The notes under the pieces: model-generated | Seen by the model: only the letters and a program-made list of their open reading frames with translations | What the model was told of the DNA's origin: nothing | The model's database searches: none | Source of the DNA: Salvelinus alpinus | Lineage: Eukaryota > Chordata > Actinopteri > Salmoniformes > Salmonidae | Assembly: GCF_045679555.1 (NCBI RefSeq) | Contig: NC_092099.1 | Span: 14,708,076-14,772,075 of the forward strand | Direction of reading: 5' to 3' | Length of the DNA: 64,000 nt | Shown: positions 11,191 through 22,960 of the stretch, one piece after another | How positions within the stretch are numbered: position 1 is the first letter of the stretch | Layout of the letters: every line of letters starts with the position of its first letter | Program-made: the position numbers and the translations under genes

Positions 11191-11918
11191 GGGGCAAGAG
11201 GCTACACCACCGAGGACATGCATTTTTGGGTCAGTTTCAGTTATCTCTGTCTCTGTTTGTGTTTATGTATCCGTCAGGCCCGAATGATTAGGATGCTCCA
11301 AAGTTCAGCCATACAGACAGCAGGGTCCTCCACAATGCCCCTAATAGGGGATGATATTCTGTCTTTGAAGGTCATTCGATCTGAGCCTGGTGTGCACCCC
11401 TGTCAAGCTCTTTCTCAAGTTCTTACAAAAGGACCTCCGGTAGAGACCACAGTCATGGGGCAAAGGGGTTTGCATACCAGTCACTCAACCGGAGTTCTAC
11501 TAGGCAGATTTATTTCCTCCCCTCTTTAATGTATTGTTGTTTCAACCACCAGGAAGCTCCTCCTCTTGCACCACATCTCCTTTTTATAAGTCTAATAAAT
11601 ATCTTTCCACCAAGATAGCGCACTTGTCTGACCGCTAACGGGGCTGGGCTCTGAACTGGTCTCCAGATGTAAGAGCTGAACGCCGTTTGTGTTTACTCAG
11701 CATATGGCAGACTAGTCATTAAGGAAGTATGTGCAAAGCAGGAGAGCAGCAACTGAACTGCAGTATACATGGTGTCTGGCCAGTGCTGCTCACAAATCCA
11801 ACCTAGCTGACTCTCACACTCTCCTTTAACACTTGTTCTTTCATTCAAGTCCCCTATTTGCTCTCTCTTGTCTTAGTATTTAGAATAGTATTGGTTTATT
11901 CCACAATCTTTAAATGTT
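11191..11918. other. MYO3B intron, nothing recognised
   Basis: No coding or repeat feature was recognised. The open frame at 11116-11529 begins inside the LINE tail and has no domain. Confidence 0.4.
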
Positions 11919-12452
11919 AAAGGTTCAATGCAGCTGTTTTTATCTCAATATTAAAATAATTTCTGTGTAACAGTTAATTACCTTACTGTGATTGTTTTCA
12001 ATTTAAATTGTAAAAAAAGGAACAAAAATAGCAATTTCTCAAGCAATAATTTTGCTAGGACTGTCTGGGAGTGGTCTGAGTGGGGAGGGGAAACTGAAAA
12101 CTAGCTGTTATTGGCAGAGAGGTATGGAACTATCTTTGTTACTGGTCTATTAACGGATTTACTGCCTGGTGATGTCACCAGACAGTCCCAAACCCCATCC
12201 CACCAAAACAGGCTGAAATTTCAGGCAGTCTTTTCAAACGGCTCTTACACAATTTTTTACAATAATTTTTTTATTTAACCTTTATTTAACTAGGCAAGTC
12301 AGTTAACAAATTCTTATTTACAATGACGGCCTACCCTACTATAAGGGCATTATCATAATTTTCACAATTTCACAGGATCATTCCAACCTCATCGTGTAGA
12401 AATATATATAAAATACAGAAAAATGATATTTTTGACTGCATTGGACCTTTAA
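11919..12452. mobile_element. TTAA-ended MITE with nested SINE tail
   Basis: The left end reads TTAAAGGTTCAATGCAG and the right end, on the opposite strand, TTAAAGGTCCAATGCAG, one mismatch in 17 bases. No coding capacity is visible. At about 12252-12345 a SINE 3' tail (CTTTATTTAACTAGGCAAGT…) interrupts the element. A related design with perfect 19-bp ends occurs at 56459-56872. Confidence 0.7.
12252..12345 (-). repeat. HpaI-type SINE 3' tail, nested
   Basis: CTTTATTTAACTAGGCAAGT and AATGACGGCCTA are the 3' tail of salmonid HpaI-type SINEs read on the minus strand. The tRNA-derived head is missing. It sits inside the MITE at 11919-12452 and is therefore younger than it. Confidence 0.7.
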
Positions 12453-12624
12453 GGGTCTGAACTGACAGGTTTAAAATGCAATTTTTAGAATGTAAATACA
12501 TAGAAAATCCTTCCCTGGGCACAAACTGGTTGAATCAATGTTGTTTCTACGTGATGTGTCAACATATTGTGATATGGAATCTATGTGGTGTTACAAGTTT
12601 AGTTTTTTCAATTTCTGTTTTTAG

Positions 12625-13134
12625 GTTGGACTTTAGCACGTATAGCTCGTTAGCACATAGGGCGCACCGTTTGGTGTCACCTCGTTAGTCAGTATGTGTT
12701 ACACCAGTGCTGGCTTGTCATCTCGTTAGTGGGAAGGTGTTTCCCCTATGCTCCAGTTGTCTTGATAGATGCGGAGGGTTAACACCTTAAGTTGGCTCTC
12801 CCTATTTAGATTTCTAGACAAACAATCCTTTATCCGACTTCCCCGATTTTCGTTTTGCTCCACCCTTTTGGTTTGCTTCCTGTCTTAAAAGCTTGGTGTG
12901 GGTTTTTCTTTTGTTTGCCTCTTAGTGGGAAAATTTTGCGGGCTTTCATGGTGGGTGTTTTTTAGGTCCCAGTTCTTGTTGTAAAGCAACTTTCAGTGGA
13001 CACCCCACATGAGTGTCTTTTAGAACCCCTCCTAAAACCCCACCTGTTTCCTTTTGGTTGTTGTCACTGACTCTTTGTTAGTTCCCCCTTCTGTTTGAGG
13101 GACATTTTTCCTTTTCTTGCTGGGGAACGTAACA
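12625..13134 (+). repeat. Probable LTR-like interspersed repeat
   Basis: T-rich sequence with phrases recurrent in salmonid genomes (CTCGTTAGTGGGAAGGTGTT; CAACTTTCAGTGGACACCCC) ends near GGGGAACGTAACA. It may be a solo LTR. I cannot define both ends or a target duplication, so the class is uncertain. Confidence 0.35.
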
Positions 13135-13607
13135 GTGGAAAATACATTGGACTTTTGGAATACAGTAAATCGCCTATTAACTTGTCGACAAGTTAACACA
13201 TATGTTGGATTCACGTCTCCAACTAAACCAAAAAGAAAAGTTAAAGAATAGGATTGAGCCAGTGGCTCAAATGAAACTATCCAACCATTAGATACATCTC
13301 TTTATATGTTGATATTTGGTTGCATTATCAACCAAACACAATTCAATATTGCTTTTTTAACACAGTAAATAGCCTAAAGTTAAGGCTATCTTACAAACTA
13401 ATGTAACAGTATTTATTCAACCTTCAAATGAGTAACACATAGATGGCCACGTTTTGAGGTTACTATAACTACAGTATAAATGTCATACATAATCATAGAA
13501 AGAGTGCATGCTCAACATAGCATGCAAAGGTTGCAGGACTTTGGAAATCCTCACAATAATCTGTGCAGAATCTCATACAGCATTGATCACTTGCACCTTT
13601 TAATGTA
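13135..13607. other. MYO3B intron, nothing recognised
   Basis: AT-rich intronic sequence without recognisable genes or repeat ends. Confidence 0.4.
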
Positions 13608-13866
13608 ATATTAAGGGGAAACGGGGATACCTAGTCAGTTGTATAACTGAATGCATTCAACTGAAATGTGTTTTCCACATTTAACCCAACCCCTCTGAAT
13701 CAGAGAGGTGCAGGGGGCTGCCTTAATTACATCCATGGAACAGTGCCTTGCTCAGGGGCAGAACAACAGATTTTTACCTTGTCAGCTCAGGGATTCGTTC
13801 CAGCAACCTCTGTTACTAACCACTAGGCTACCCGCTCTAACCACTAGGCTACCAGCAAGCAGGCAG
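13608..13866 (-). mobile_element. tRNA-derived SINE (HpaI-like), minus orientation
   Basis: Read on the minus strand it begins with the tRNA-like head (GTAGCCTAGTGGTTAGAGCG, A-box region, duplicated here as two adjacent taaccactaggctacc copies). It passes a degenerate B-box and the motif GAGCTGACAAGGTAAAAATC. The 3' part carries GAATCAGAGAGG and GATACCTAGTCAGTT. It is a retroposon, not a functional tRNA gene. Confidence 0.75.
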
Positions 13867-14814
13867 TTTACCTGCAATCCAGGTCATTTGATTGTGCTAT
13901 TAGATGAAGCACAGTGATAAGACATTAAGTTGTTGTATAAATACAAAATATCTGACATTGTATTCTAACTTTGTTGTGCTTTAATATGGTTGAAAGCGCA
14001 GTGATAACACATTTAGATGACAAATAAACCAAAAATCTGACATTGTTTTTCCATCGGAATTTAGTTGTCCTTTTAGATGGTTGAAAGGATAGTTGTAACA
14101 CATTGGGAATTCAACAAACTTCTGTCTTTCCTTTTTGAGTGGGTGAATAAATGTTGAAATCTCATTGATCAACGTCTCAACCAAATATTACCCAAATGTC
14201 CACGTTGAAATGACGTGGTGAACCCAGTGGGTTGGGTTTGGCACTATATTGCCAACTGATGCACAGATCCTCCATTTTGATGGAGGAGATTAAATCTTTA
14301 TTCATTTCAACTTTTGTTGACTTTGTCGGTCAAGGCAATGCATCTCTCCAGACTCTTACTAGATTTTTACATCTGAAAATGTTATGCTTGTTGTATACCC
14401 GGGCTGAGTTTTTCTTCTGGGAATTTTTCTCCATGTTTACAATCATATTCCCTGGTGAGAAAACTTCAAAACTCAACTTAACAATTCTGTTTAATCAGTG
14501 TTGGAATCGCTCCATATAGATTTATTTTGACTTGATCTGGCACATTCTCTCCTTTCAAGATCTGCGTGTTCTTACCTAGACACTGTTACTTTCCCCTTTT
14601 ATATCCCTCAGTGCACACGGTCTATGTTTGTGTCCATCTCCTAAGGTTTCTATTGCATCATACTTCCAAATGTGAATAATATTCTCCGCCTTTGTTCTAT
14701 TGCTCCTGTGTAGTGTGTCTTTGAATTTTGATTATATCTACTGTACCACATTAAATCTATTGTGATAGGTGGTTTAGGGTCAGTCCTCTCAACTCTCTTT
14801 TTCACCTTTTGTAG
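13867..14814. other. MYO3B intron, nothing recognised
   Basis: Intronic by position; T-rich. A polypyrimidine tract (14780-14814) leads to the tentative exon at 14815. Confidence 0.45.
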
Positions 14815-14854
14815 ATATGATGGCAGACACATTTTCAGTGATGATAGAGAGAAG
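14815..14854 (+). CDS. Tentative small MYO3B tail exon
   Basis: A strong acceptor (ctctttttcaccttttgtag) is followed by 40 nt and a perfect gtaagt donor. In the phase left by the exon at 9606 it reads DMMADTFSVMIERR without a stop. The tail of class III myosins is poorly conserved, so similarity cannot decide. Its 3' phase does not fit the next candidate exon at 15815, which weakens the case or implies a skipped exon. Confidence 0.3.
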
Positions 14855-15814
14855 GTAAGTTTATATCAGAGGAATTAATATTTTCAGCATGCGGCTCTAG
14901 CTTCAGCTATGCATTCATAATACTGTACTTCTACAAAGCCCCTTGAACATAGATTATTCGTGAGAGTTTTTTTTTGAGTCCTTGAGACAAAAGACTTCTC
15001 TTGCTCCAAACTCCATCTCAGAGGAGAGACAGGGTGGTACGGGAATGGGAGAATCAAAAGGCTGGAAATTCACTGCTGAGAATAAATGCTCGCTGTTCCC
15101 TGAGGTGATTTGTCTTTGCGCTTCTCTTTCTACAGATGTAAGAGCCCTTTTTTAGTAAAGACCTGAGGTTCTTTGGTAGCACTTTGATATCCTGCTCGAA
15201 TTCAATATGTGAAATAGAAGAGCCACTCCGTGACTTGGAGCACATCATAGTCTTTGAAGTCTGATCCAATTTTTGCTGCTCACCATTTGATGTTGAAAGG
15301 ATGAAATGAGGAAAACGTAGAGTTTTTGCCAGTAACTCTGCTGAGCATATGTAAGATTAAAAAAGCGAAATCCTTTGGAGGATGTACTTAGAAATGTTAA
15401 GCAGATTAATACTTTCCTATAGCTCTTTTATTTAAAGATAAAATTAAATATGAGAGGATGTCTGTGTGTGCTGTTATTTTCACCCTCACAATTAAGTCAG
15501 TGTGCTGCTATTTGCAGGAAGGTAGGGGTAATAGAGGGGCCAATGCAATTGCATTAGCATGTGATTAACATTGCAAAACACATTCATGGGTTCTAGTAAA
15601 TGCGTCTGCCAAAACAGTCAATTCAAAATAAATGAATTTGAATCCAGTGACTGAATAAGAAACAATAATAAGACATGACAATAAGACATGACTATGAACC
15701 AATAATAAATAGGCAGCCTGCTTTTACTTGTCTGTCTGTCTGTCTGTCAGTCTATGTATTTTCTGTTTCCATTGACAGTATTCTTCAGGCTGTGTTCATG
15801 CCTCTTCTTTAAAG
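14855..15814. other. MYO3B intron with short (TCTG)n
   Basis: Intronic sequence. A short (TCTG)n microsatellite is at 15729-15757. Nothing else is recognised. Confidence 0.45.
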
Positions 15815-15935
15815 GTTGCCTCCGACAACCATGATAGACAAGTGAGAGACGACAGCAGAGACAAAGGGATAGAAGACACAGTAGTGAAGCCTTGCAGGGA
15901 GACAGGCAGTCTGCGAGACACACAGTGTAAACAAG
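15815..15935 (+). CDS. myo3b: Probable MYO3B tail exon
   Basis: This 121-nt stretch lies between a tttaaag acceptor and a perfect gtaagc donor. In phase 0 it is open for 40 codons, polar and charged (DNHDRQVRDDSRDKGIEDTV…LRDTQCKQ), in keeping with the disordered MYO3B tail. It ends in phase 1, exactly what the exon at 37546 needs to give Gly-Pro-Val. The 5' phase does not fit directly after 9686, so at least one exon between is missing or misassigned. The following intron is about 21.6 kb, mostly transposable elements. Confidence 0.5.
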
Positions 15936-18900
15936 GTAAGCCCAAGCACACAGCTGGCGGGTGCAGGTAATTACAAAAGGAGACAGGAGAAATCCTGCTT
16001 AAATGGATAAAGTGCCATTTTTAATACAGAACCCCTTTCAACCTTTCATCCCTACCAATCCTTCCTGCCATTTTTTTGTTGACAACAAAGGGATGGTGTA
16101 TTATGAGTAATCATTTCTGTGGTATTTTAATAACCTAGGTCAGTTCATCATAAACGATGTCTCATCGCGAGGGTTTTAGAAGCACCGAGCACTTCAAAGC
16201 CTCATTCCCCCACACGCCGAGCCCTTCACTAAAGATCCCATCAATGTCTCTAATAGACCCACATAGTAATGGTGACAGGAAAAAACACAAACCCTGATTT
16301 GTTGAACATATGTTTGGTTTGCTTTTTGCCCAAGGCGCTGAATTCCATTAATTCATGCTGCCTGGGAGGCTGAGTGGGTGGTTGAGTAGGGGGTTGCTGA
16401 TTACGGCCGTCACCCAGCCCACCACTAGCCTGCCTGGGTAATGGGGGCTCGGCCCTTCATTAATGTTATTAGGAGTCTGAGGTAAGAGACAGAGGTGGAA
16501 TACCGTTTAGCAGCGTGGCCAGGAGATTACGTGGATTAGACATGATAATATAACACAGACAGGGCTCTCCAGCGGGCGCGGGATTAGTGTCAGCACGCCA
16601 CAGCAGGTCTGGGTTAGATAGCGGCTAATCCGGTAATGCCAGATACAGGTGACCCCCGCTCTGAAGAATCACTGACGCTGACGAGGGACTGCTTTTAAGA
16701 ATGAATGACATGTGATGTGAATATAAAGGGAAATGCTGGAAGGAGTAGTAGTTCTCTGCTTTATAGCAAAAATAATTAAGCAGTCATGCCATTATGAATT
16801 GGGAACAGTGTTTGGGAAAATATTCATTATTAATAGCTAGGTTCATTCATGAAGTTTGAAACTCCCCTCTCCTAAGAGCAGGGGAATCATTTTTGGGCAA
16901 AATGCTAAATGCTGTGATAAAACTTTTTCCTTTTCAATAAGCCATGGGCTTTCCTAATGCTTTACTTCTGTTGTGTGCAGAGAACACACAGACTTTCAGG
17001 TATCCATTATCCCTTTCCTCCCCGTTTGTGTTCTGAGATCTGCTTGTGGCTCCAGTTGCTTTCAGGAAACCATATTTGAATACGTTGAGGGAGGCCACGG
17101 TGACTCAGAAACCCAGGGCACACTTTGATCCCTGCAGATCTGAGGCCTTTTTTTATCCTGAGGTTGAGCGAGTGATGGAAGCCTGGCCCTGCCAGATGTT
17201 TGGAGACCAGGCTTCTTCCTGTATCTCATCCTGCTGACGCCCCTGGTGATCGCTTATATTCTGAGGTGAAACTGGAGTGTTTCAGGACACCAACAGAGAA
17301 AGTTCAAAATCAGGCCAGGAAATTCAAATCCGCTTTTGCGTTTGGCCAAAACCGCTTTGGCATGACCCGGAACCTCCCCTTGAGTTTGATGGACTCTAAG
17401 TCCCTTCTACAGTAAGTAATTTGACTGAGCCCAGCTCTGCTGTGTGGGCCAGGCCATCCATCCCCCTTTGTGCTTCAAAACAAAGAAAGCAAGACAGGAG
17501 GAGATTACCCCCAGTTTAAAATATGTCTGTTTCAGTGTATGTTTAACACAGGGCTAAGGGACTAACCCCCAGCTTTAGCCAGATAGCCGCAGTGCTGTCT
17601 TTTATGGAGGGAAGGAGGGAAGAGAGCATTAAAGCACTCCACAGTCACAGCCCTTTCCTTGCATGTCTGAAGTGTCAACCTTTGATTTGCAACATTTTGT
17701 CACCGAGAAAGTTCAGCGAGGCGCAGTCATGTAAACAGAACACTTACAGCACGTAACTTCTCTCTACCTGTCTCACCGGCCTGAATATGAATACAATATG
17801 AATAATATTTCAAAACGAGTCACGCAGTCGAAAGGCTCTGCGAGTAACGTGGCGATATGATCAGAGTGCTGTTTACGCTCCTCAGTGTGGTAAACAGGCT
17901 GGTGCCGAGGATCAGTCAGAGGCTGACTTTATGGTTTATGAAAGCTGAGCTACTTATGTTAACAGGCTTTTTGAAGATTATAGTGCTGGTAAACATACAT
18001 GTCAGGAGTGAGACGGCGATGAAGAGGAGTCACAACACAGAGACCAATTACCACTGCGTCTGGGAAGACTCTTAACCTGGTCTTTTGAAGAGTAGGGAAG
18101 AAAATGGCAAGGAAAAGAGGAAGGATCAGTACTTTTGAGGTTTTCTATTACTTATTGGTTGTGGTTCTGTACTTTGAACTACAGTATATAGCACGTACTA
18201 GTCAATGTGCATTGATCTGGTTGGCACTCTGAGCTGTGCTGCAACTTTAAGTGACCAATGGGAACCCGGTATTAGGCCATGGTATTACCCAGCTGTGCTA
18301 AAACCCACATTCACTGATCCATCCCACTTTCCTACCATTCAACTACCCCATTACCAACAACTCTTGACACCACTAACCACATGTCCTCTCACTAGCTGTG
18401 CAACCACGACGCCCCACTCCCCCAGCACAGCGCCTACCCTCACCACCACCGCCGTATCAACATACATCTGCGAGACAAATGATCCACCCTCTCCGTGTTC
18501 CTCAGACAATCGCTCTCCCTCCCTCTCACAGTCTCTCAGCCTTTTGATTTATCTGTCTGTCTCCACACATCATAGAGGCTGAACCGGATGCCTAACACAT
18601 TTCTTCAGTTTTAGGCAAATTACAGGCACGTAGCCGAGATTTGGAGTGGATAGGAAGGCTCAATTTAACGGAAGGAAGAAAGAACTCCTCCTGTCTGCCA
18701 CTACCTAGCATAATCCTCTTAATGCCAGTGAGAGTAGTTAACAGAATGTACTTCCAAACTACTCATCACATTTTCTACAGAATAATCTTTTTAAACGTAC
18801 CCGTAGTATAGCAAGGTATAAGATTATATTCAAACTTTGTGGCTTGGGTTATTTTGAAAGTTTTTTCGTAATCAGAACTTTTAGGATATCCAGATTGTTG

Positions 18901-20520
18901 AAGTTGTTGTCCTTTAGAAATGGTTATTAGAATGTGTGTTACCCAACACAGTGCATTTCCGTTACTTTGGTTCATCACTTTGCGGGATGGTTTCTCAATG
19001 ACTGTGCGACTTCTCCTGTGCAACATACCAACACGCACTCACTGCTTAACCTGGAGGGCTGCACTGATACATCATACAGAAGTCTGGCAAATGACTGACA
19101 AATGATTTTCCCGGGACATGAAGATTTCTTCGGGAGTCAAGCCCCAAATCTCCCGTCAGTGGAAAATGATTGATTTCAGTGTGAAAAATTGGTTGTAAGT
19201 AACAACATCCTCTGCCTGCGTTAGTAAAAAACAGATGCAGGAACTGCCCTTCGGAAGATAATCTAGAGAACCCTGTGATTTTCCTAGTGTGCCTTTATAA
19301 TTTACAACACATGGGTTACCATTTAAGTACGATGTCCCAAATGAAGACATTGGTAATAAATTACAGGAGTCCTGGAAAGCTCTGGAACTCCCCTTGAAGT
19401 TTGACTAGAGCTAGCTGTCTATTCAGGGACTTTCTGTTAGCAATAAACAGTGTGTATGTGTGTGTGCGTGCATGTGTGTGTGAGGGGGTTTGCAGGGGAA
19501 AGAGAGGGGTCTGGGCTACACATGCCTCATTTAGACATCAAAGGACTCCACTGATGATTTTTCCTTATAATCCATGCCTTTTGCAGATCCGGCTCTCTCC
19601 ATCTGAATAAACAAAGCCCAAGTGGTTAACTGTGGTCTGGGAGAAGTCAGGTGATCCCAACACGCGATTCAGGAAGTAAATCGATACATCTCCTAATTTA
19701 TTCGTCTAAAATCCCTTTTAGCAGCTCATTTATGTTGGTATTGAGGAGTATTCTGATTTTCAAGGGATTTATAACTGGTATGTAGAGATCAGAACCTCTT
19801 TGAAAATGAAAGAAGTACCTATCTCAAAAATGATTCTCATCCTTTTTATCCGTCGATGCGAGCATGTACAATATGTAAGTATGCTGATAAGAACAGCAAA
19901 CTCTGCTGGGGGAAAAAATCTGAAAAAGAAAATCAATGTTGTATGAATTGCAGCGCTTGATTGACCATTGATCCACCCCACCCCAAACATCAGACGGTGC
20001 CCACCATCATTTAACAGGCCTGGTGTAAGCCACTCTCTGACCTCTTCCCAGACCTACCTGGTTCAAAAGTGCTCTCATGCCTAAAGTCCATTTGGCAGCC
20101 TCAGTGCCTGTAAGGTATCTGCAGGAACAGCATTCCTCTGGGACTGGCCTGGATCAAATGGCAGTGATTTTCCAAACAGAGGCGGAGATGGGAAGCCTGA
20201 CCCATCCTCTGATCTACTATATGCTCTAATCACTGCGGGCCAGGCTGGTTAATGGGGATGTTGGAACTGGGAGTTTTTGACTCCTGGACTGCACACTCAC
20301 ACAGAGATCCAGCTGTATACAAGTTACAGCTGTTCACTCAGGATGGAGGGTCTAAAGTGAATAGAGAAAGCATCTCAACTCAGACCCCAAACATAAATAT
20401 CCTCCATTCAGGCATCTAATGCTATAATGAATCATTCCTTTGCCATAAACATTCATGATGTCCTTCGTTTCTTTGTTTTAAAGGAAAGGGCAATGTCTTA
20501 ATGAACAGAACTTGGTTGGA
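15936..20520. other. MYO3B intron, largely unique sequence
   Basis: About 4.6 kb with few recognisable repeats. A GT-rich microsatellite lies at 19448-19487. A comparatively GC-rich stretch at 16330-16690 looks less decayed than its surroundings and could be a conserved non-coding element, but nothing in the sequence proves it. Open frames at 17046-17415 and 18205-18582 lack domains and credible splice flanks. Confidence 0.4.
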
Positions 20521-20525
20521 ATTTT

Positions 20526-20676
20526 GATTAGAAAATGAATGTCAACTATCAAGATTGCATGTCAGCTACCAAGCTAACTAGCTTTGTTTTTCTTAACAAT
20601 TTGGATTAGAAAATGAATGTCAACTATCAAGATTGCATGTCAGCTACCAAGCTAACTAGCTTTGTTTTTCTTAACA
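20526..20676 (+). repeat. Direct 78-bp-period duplication
   Basis: Two copies of a 73-bp block (20526-20598 and 20604-20676) appear identical by eye and are offset by 78 bp. The second copy ends 29 bp before the gypsy LTR. It may be a recent slippage or unequal-exchange event. Confidence 0.9.
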
Positions 20677-20705
20677 TGTTTTGTTCCAGTGATAAACAGT
20701 GCTTA

Positions 20706-20991
20706 TGTCACGACTTCCGCAGAAGTCGGTCCCTCTCCTTGTTCTGGCGGCGTTCGGCGGTCGACGTCACCGGCCTTCTAGCCATCGCCACTTTTAATTT
20801 TCCATTTGTTTTGTCTTTGTCTTACACACATGTTTGTTTGTGAGTGATTGTTTCTATGTAGGAAGGTCCATTATTGTGGGCTCTGTTTTTGTATTGCATT
20901 TATTATATGTTGAGTAATATACGTTTATTCACTCATATCTGCTGTCCTGCGCCTGACCCCTATACACCAGCTACACACAGACTTCCTTACA
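20706..20991 (+). repeat. 5' LTR
   Basis: Starts TGTCACG and ends TTACA. Compared with the 3' LTR it lacks roughly 50 bp (the part of the 3' LTR around 25111-25160), apparently an internal deletion between two short CATGTTTG/ACACCTGG-flanked segments. Otherwise the two LTRs are very similar. Confidence 0.9.
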
Positions 20992-21149
20992 GAATCACTC
21001 ACCAGAAAGAATGGGAGTCAGCAGGAGCAGACGCCCTCCCTTCAGAGATAGAGGAGTGTGTCCAGCAGCGCGCGACCATATTTCAACATCTGGGCAATGC
21101 CTGGATTGCGTGCTGCAGAAGATGGATCGTTGGGAGAGAGGAGGAGGTT

Positions 21150-21880
21150 TTCCAGCGCCTCCACCAGCCCCACTACAACAGGTCCCACTGTCCACCCCTC
21201 TTCCACCTGGTCCCAGCGGGATTCGACTCGCGCTTCCGAGGGACTATGATGGGACGGCTGCCGGATGCCAGGGGTTTCTACTACAGCTGGAGATCTACCT
21301 GGCGTCCGTCTACCCGGCTCCTTTGGGGCGTGAGAGTGTCTCCGCCCTCGTCTCCTGCCTCTCAGGCAAAGCCCTGGAGTGGGCCAACGCCGTATGGAGT
21401 GAGGGAGATGCGGCGTTGGACCATTACGCAGAGTTAATGAACGTCTGTTCCATCGGGGGAACGTCTGTTCCACCTGAGGCAGGGGACGAGGAGCGCGCAG
21501 GATTCCGCCTTGGACTTCCGGACCTTGGCCGCCAGCGCGGGATGGAACGACAGGGCCCTGATCGATCACTACAGGTGCAGACTGCGCGAGGACGTCCGTC
21601 GGGAGTTGGCCTGCCGAGACACCACCTTCACATTGGACCAGCTGGTGGACATGTCCATCCGGCTGGACAACCTGCTGACTGCCCGCGGACGTCCGGATCG
21701 GGACCTGTCATTTCCATCCCCAGCACCTCCGCTCCGATGCCCATGGAGCCGGGAGGTGCTGCACTTAGGGCGACCGGAGGAGGGGCCATTCCCTGCACCA
21801 TCTGTGGCCGCAGAGGGCACACTGCTGGTAGGTGCTGGGGGGGTTCCTCAGGGAGTCGAGGCAGCAGGCAGGGCACTATC
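21150..21880 (+). pseudogene. gypsy gag remnant
   Basis: Gag-like sequence is split between two frames. The first part (about 21150-21430) includes ALEWANAVWSEGDAALDHYA. The next (21510-21720) reads DFRTLAASAGWNDRALIDHY and LACRDTTFTLDQLVDMSIRL. The frame then returns for the zinc knuckle CTICGRRGHTAGRC (about 21790-21830), a CCHC nucleic-acid-binding motif. The frame changes mean no intact Gag. Confidence 0.8.
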
Positions 21881-21899
21881 GTGTCACCCCAGGTGAGTC

Positions 21900-22960
21900 G
21901 GCACCAGGCTCACCCAGAGCCCCCTGTTGCTCACATGTATGTGTTTATTTCATTTCCTGAGTTTTCCCCGCATTCCCAGCATAAGGCGCTAGTAGATTCA
22001 GGTGCAGCTGGGAATTTTATTGACCGTTCATTTGCTCATAGTTTAGGGATTCCCCTTGTTCCTGTGGATATGCCCTTCCCTGTGCATGCCCTAGATAGTC
22101 GACCATTAGGGTCAGGGCTGATTAGGGAGGCCACCGCTCCACTTGACATGGTTACGCAGGAGGGTCATAAGGAGAGAATCAGTCTCTTCCTTATTGATTC
22201 TCCTGCGTTTCCCGTGGTGCTGGGCTTACCCTGGTTGGCCTGTCATGACCCCACTATTTCGTGGCAACAGAGGGCTCTCAAGGGGTGGTCACGAGAATGC
22301 TCAGGGAGGTGTGTGGGGGTTTCCATCGGTGCGACTACGGTAGAAAGTCCAGACCAGGTCTCCACCGTGCGCATCCCCTCAGAATATGCCGATTTGGCTC
22401 TCGCCTTCTGTAAGAAGAGGGCGACTAAATTACCACTTCATCGACGGGGGGATTGTGCGATAAATCTCCTGGTAGACGCAGCACTTCCCAGGAGTCACGT
22501 GTATCCTCTGTCACAGGAGGAGACGGTGGCTATGGAAACATATGCCTCCGATTCCCTGGGGCAGGGATACATTCGGCCCCCCACTTCACCTGCCTCCTCG
22601 AGTTTCTTTTTTGTGAAGAAGAAGGATGGGGGTCTACGCCCGTGTATTGACTATCGAGGGATCAATCAGATCACTGTGAGGTATAGCTACCCGCTGCCTC
22701 TCATCGCCAGTGCAATCGAGTCAATGCACGGGGCGCGCTTCTTCACAAGATTGGATCTCAGGAGCGCTTACAGCCTGGTGCGTATCCGGGAGGGAGACGA
22801 GTGGAAGACGGCATTTAGTACCACCTCAGGGCACTATGAGTACCTCGTCATGCCTTACGGGTTGATGAATGCTCCATCAGTCTTCCAGGCCTTTGTTGAC
22901 GAGATTTTCCGGGACCTGCACGGGCAGGGTGTAGTGGTGTATATCGACGACATTCTGTAA
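21900..22960 (+). pseudogene. gypsy protease and RT, stopped after YIDD
   Basis: One open frame (21011-22960, in which gag overlaps out of frame) carries an aspartic protease motif ALVDSGAAGNFID near 21990. RT blocks follow: FFFVKKKDGGLRPCIDYRG, then TRLDLRSAY, then the catalytic VVVYIDDIL. A TAA at 22958-22960 comes directly after YIDDIL, so the RT thumb and everything downstream are cut off. It is a decayed pol gene. Confidence 0.88.

Noticed and set aside
20874..21569. Several overlapping open frames near the start of the gypsy element on both strands
   Set aside because: Shadows of the gag region; only the frames with conserved Gag blocks are kept.
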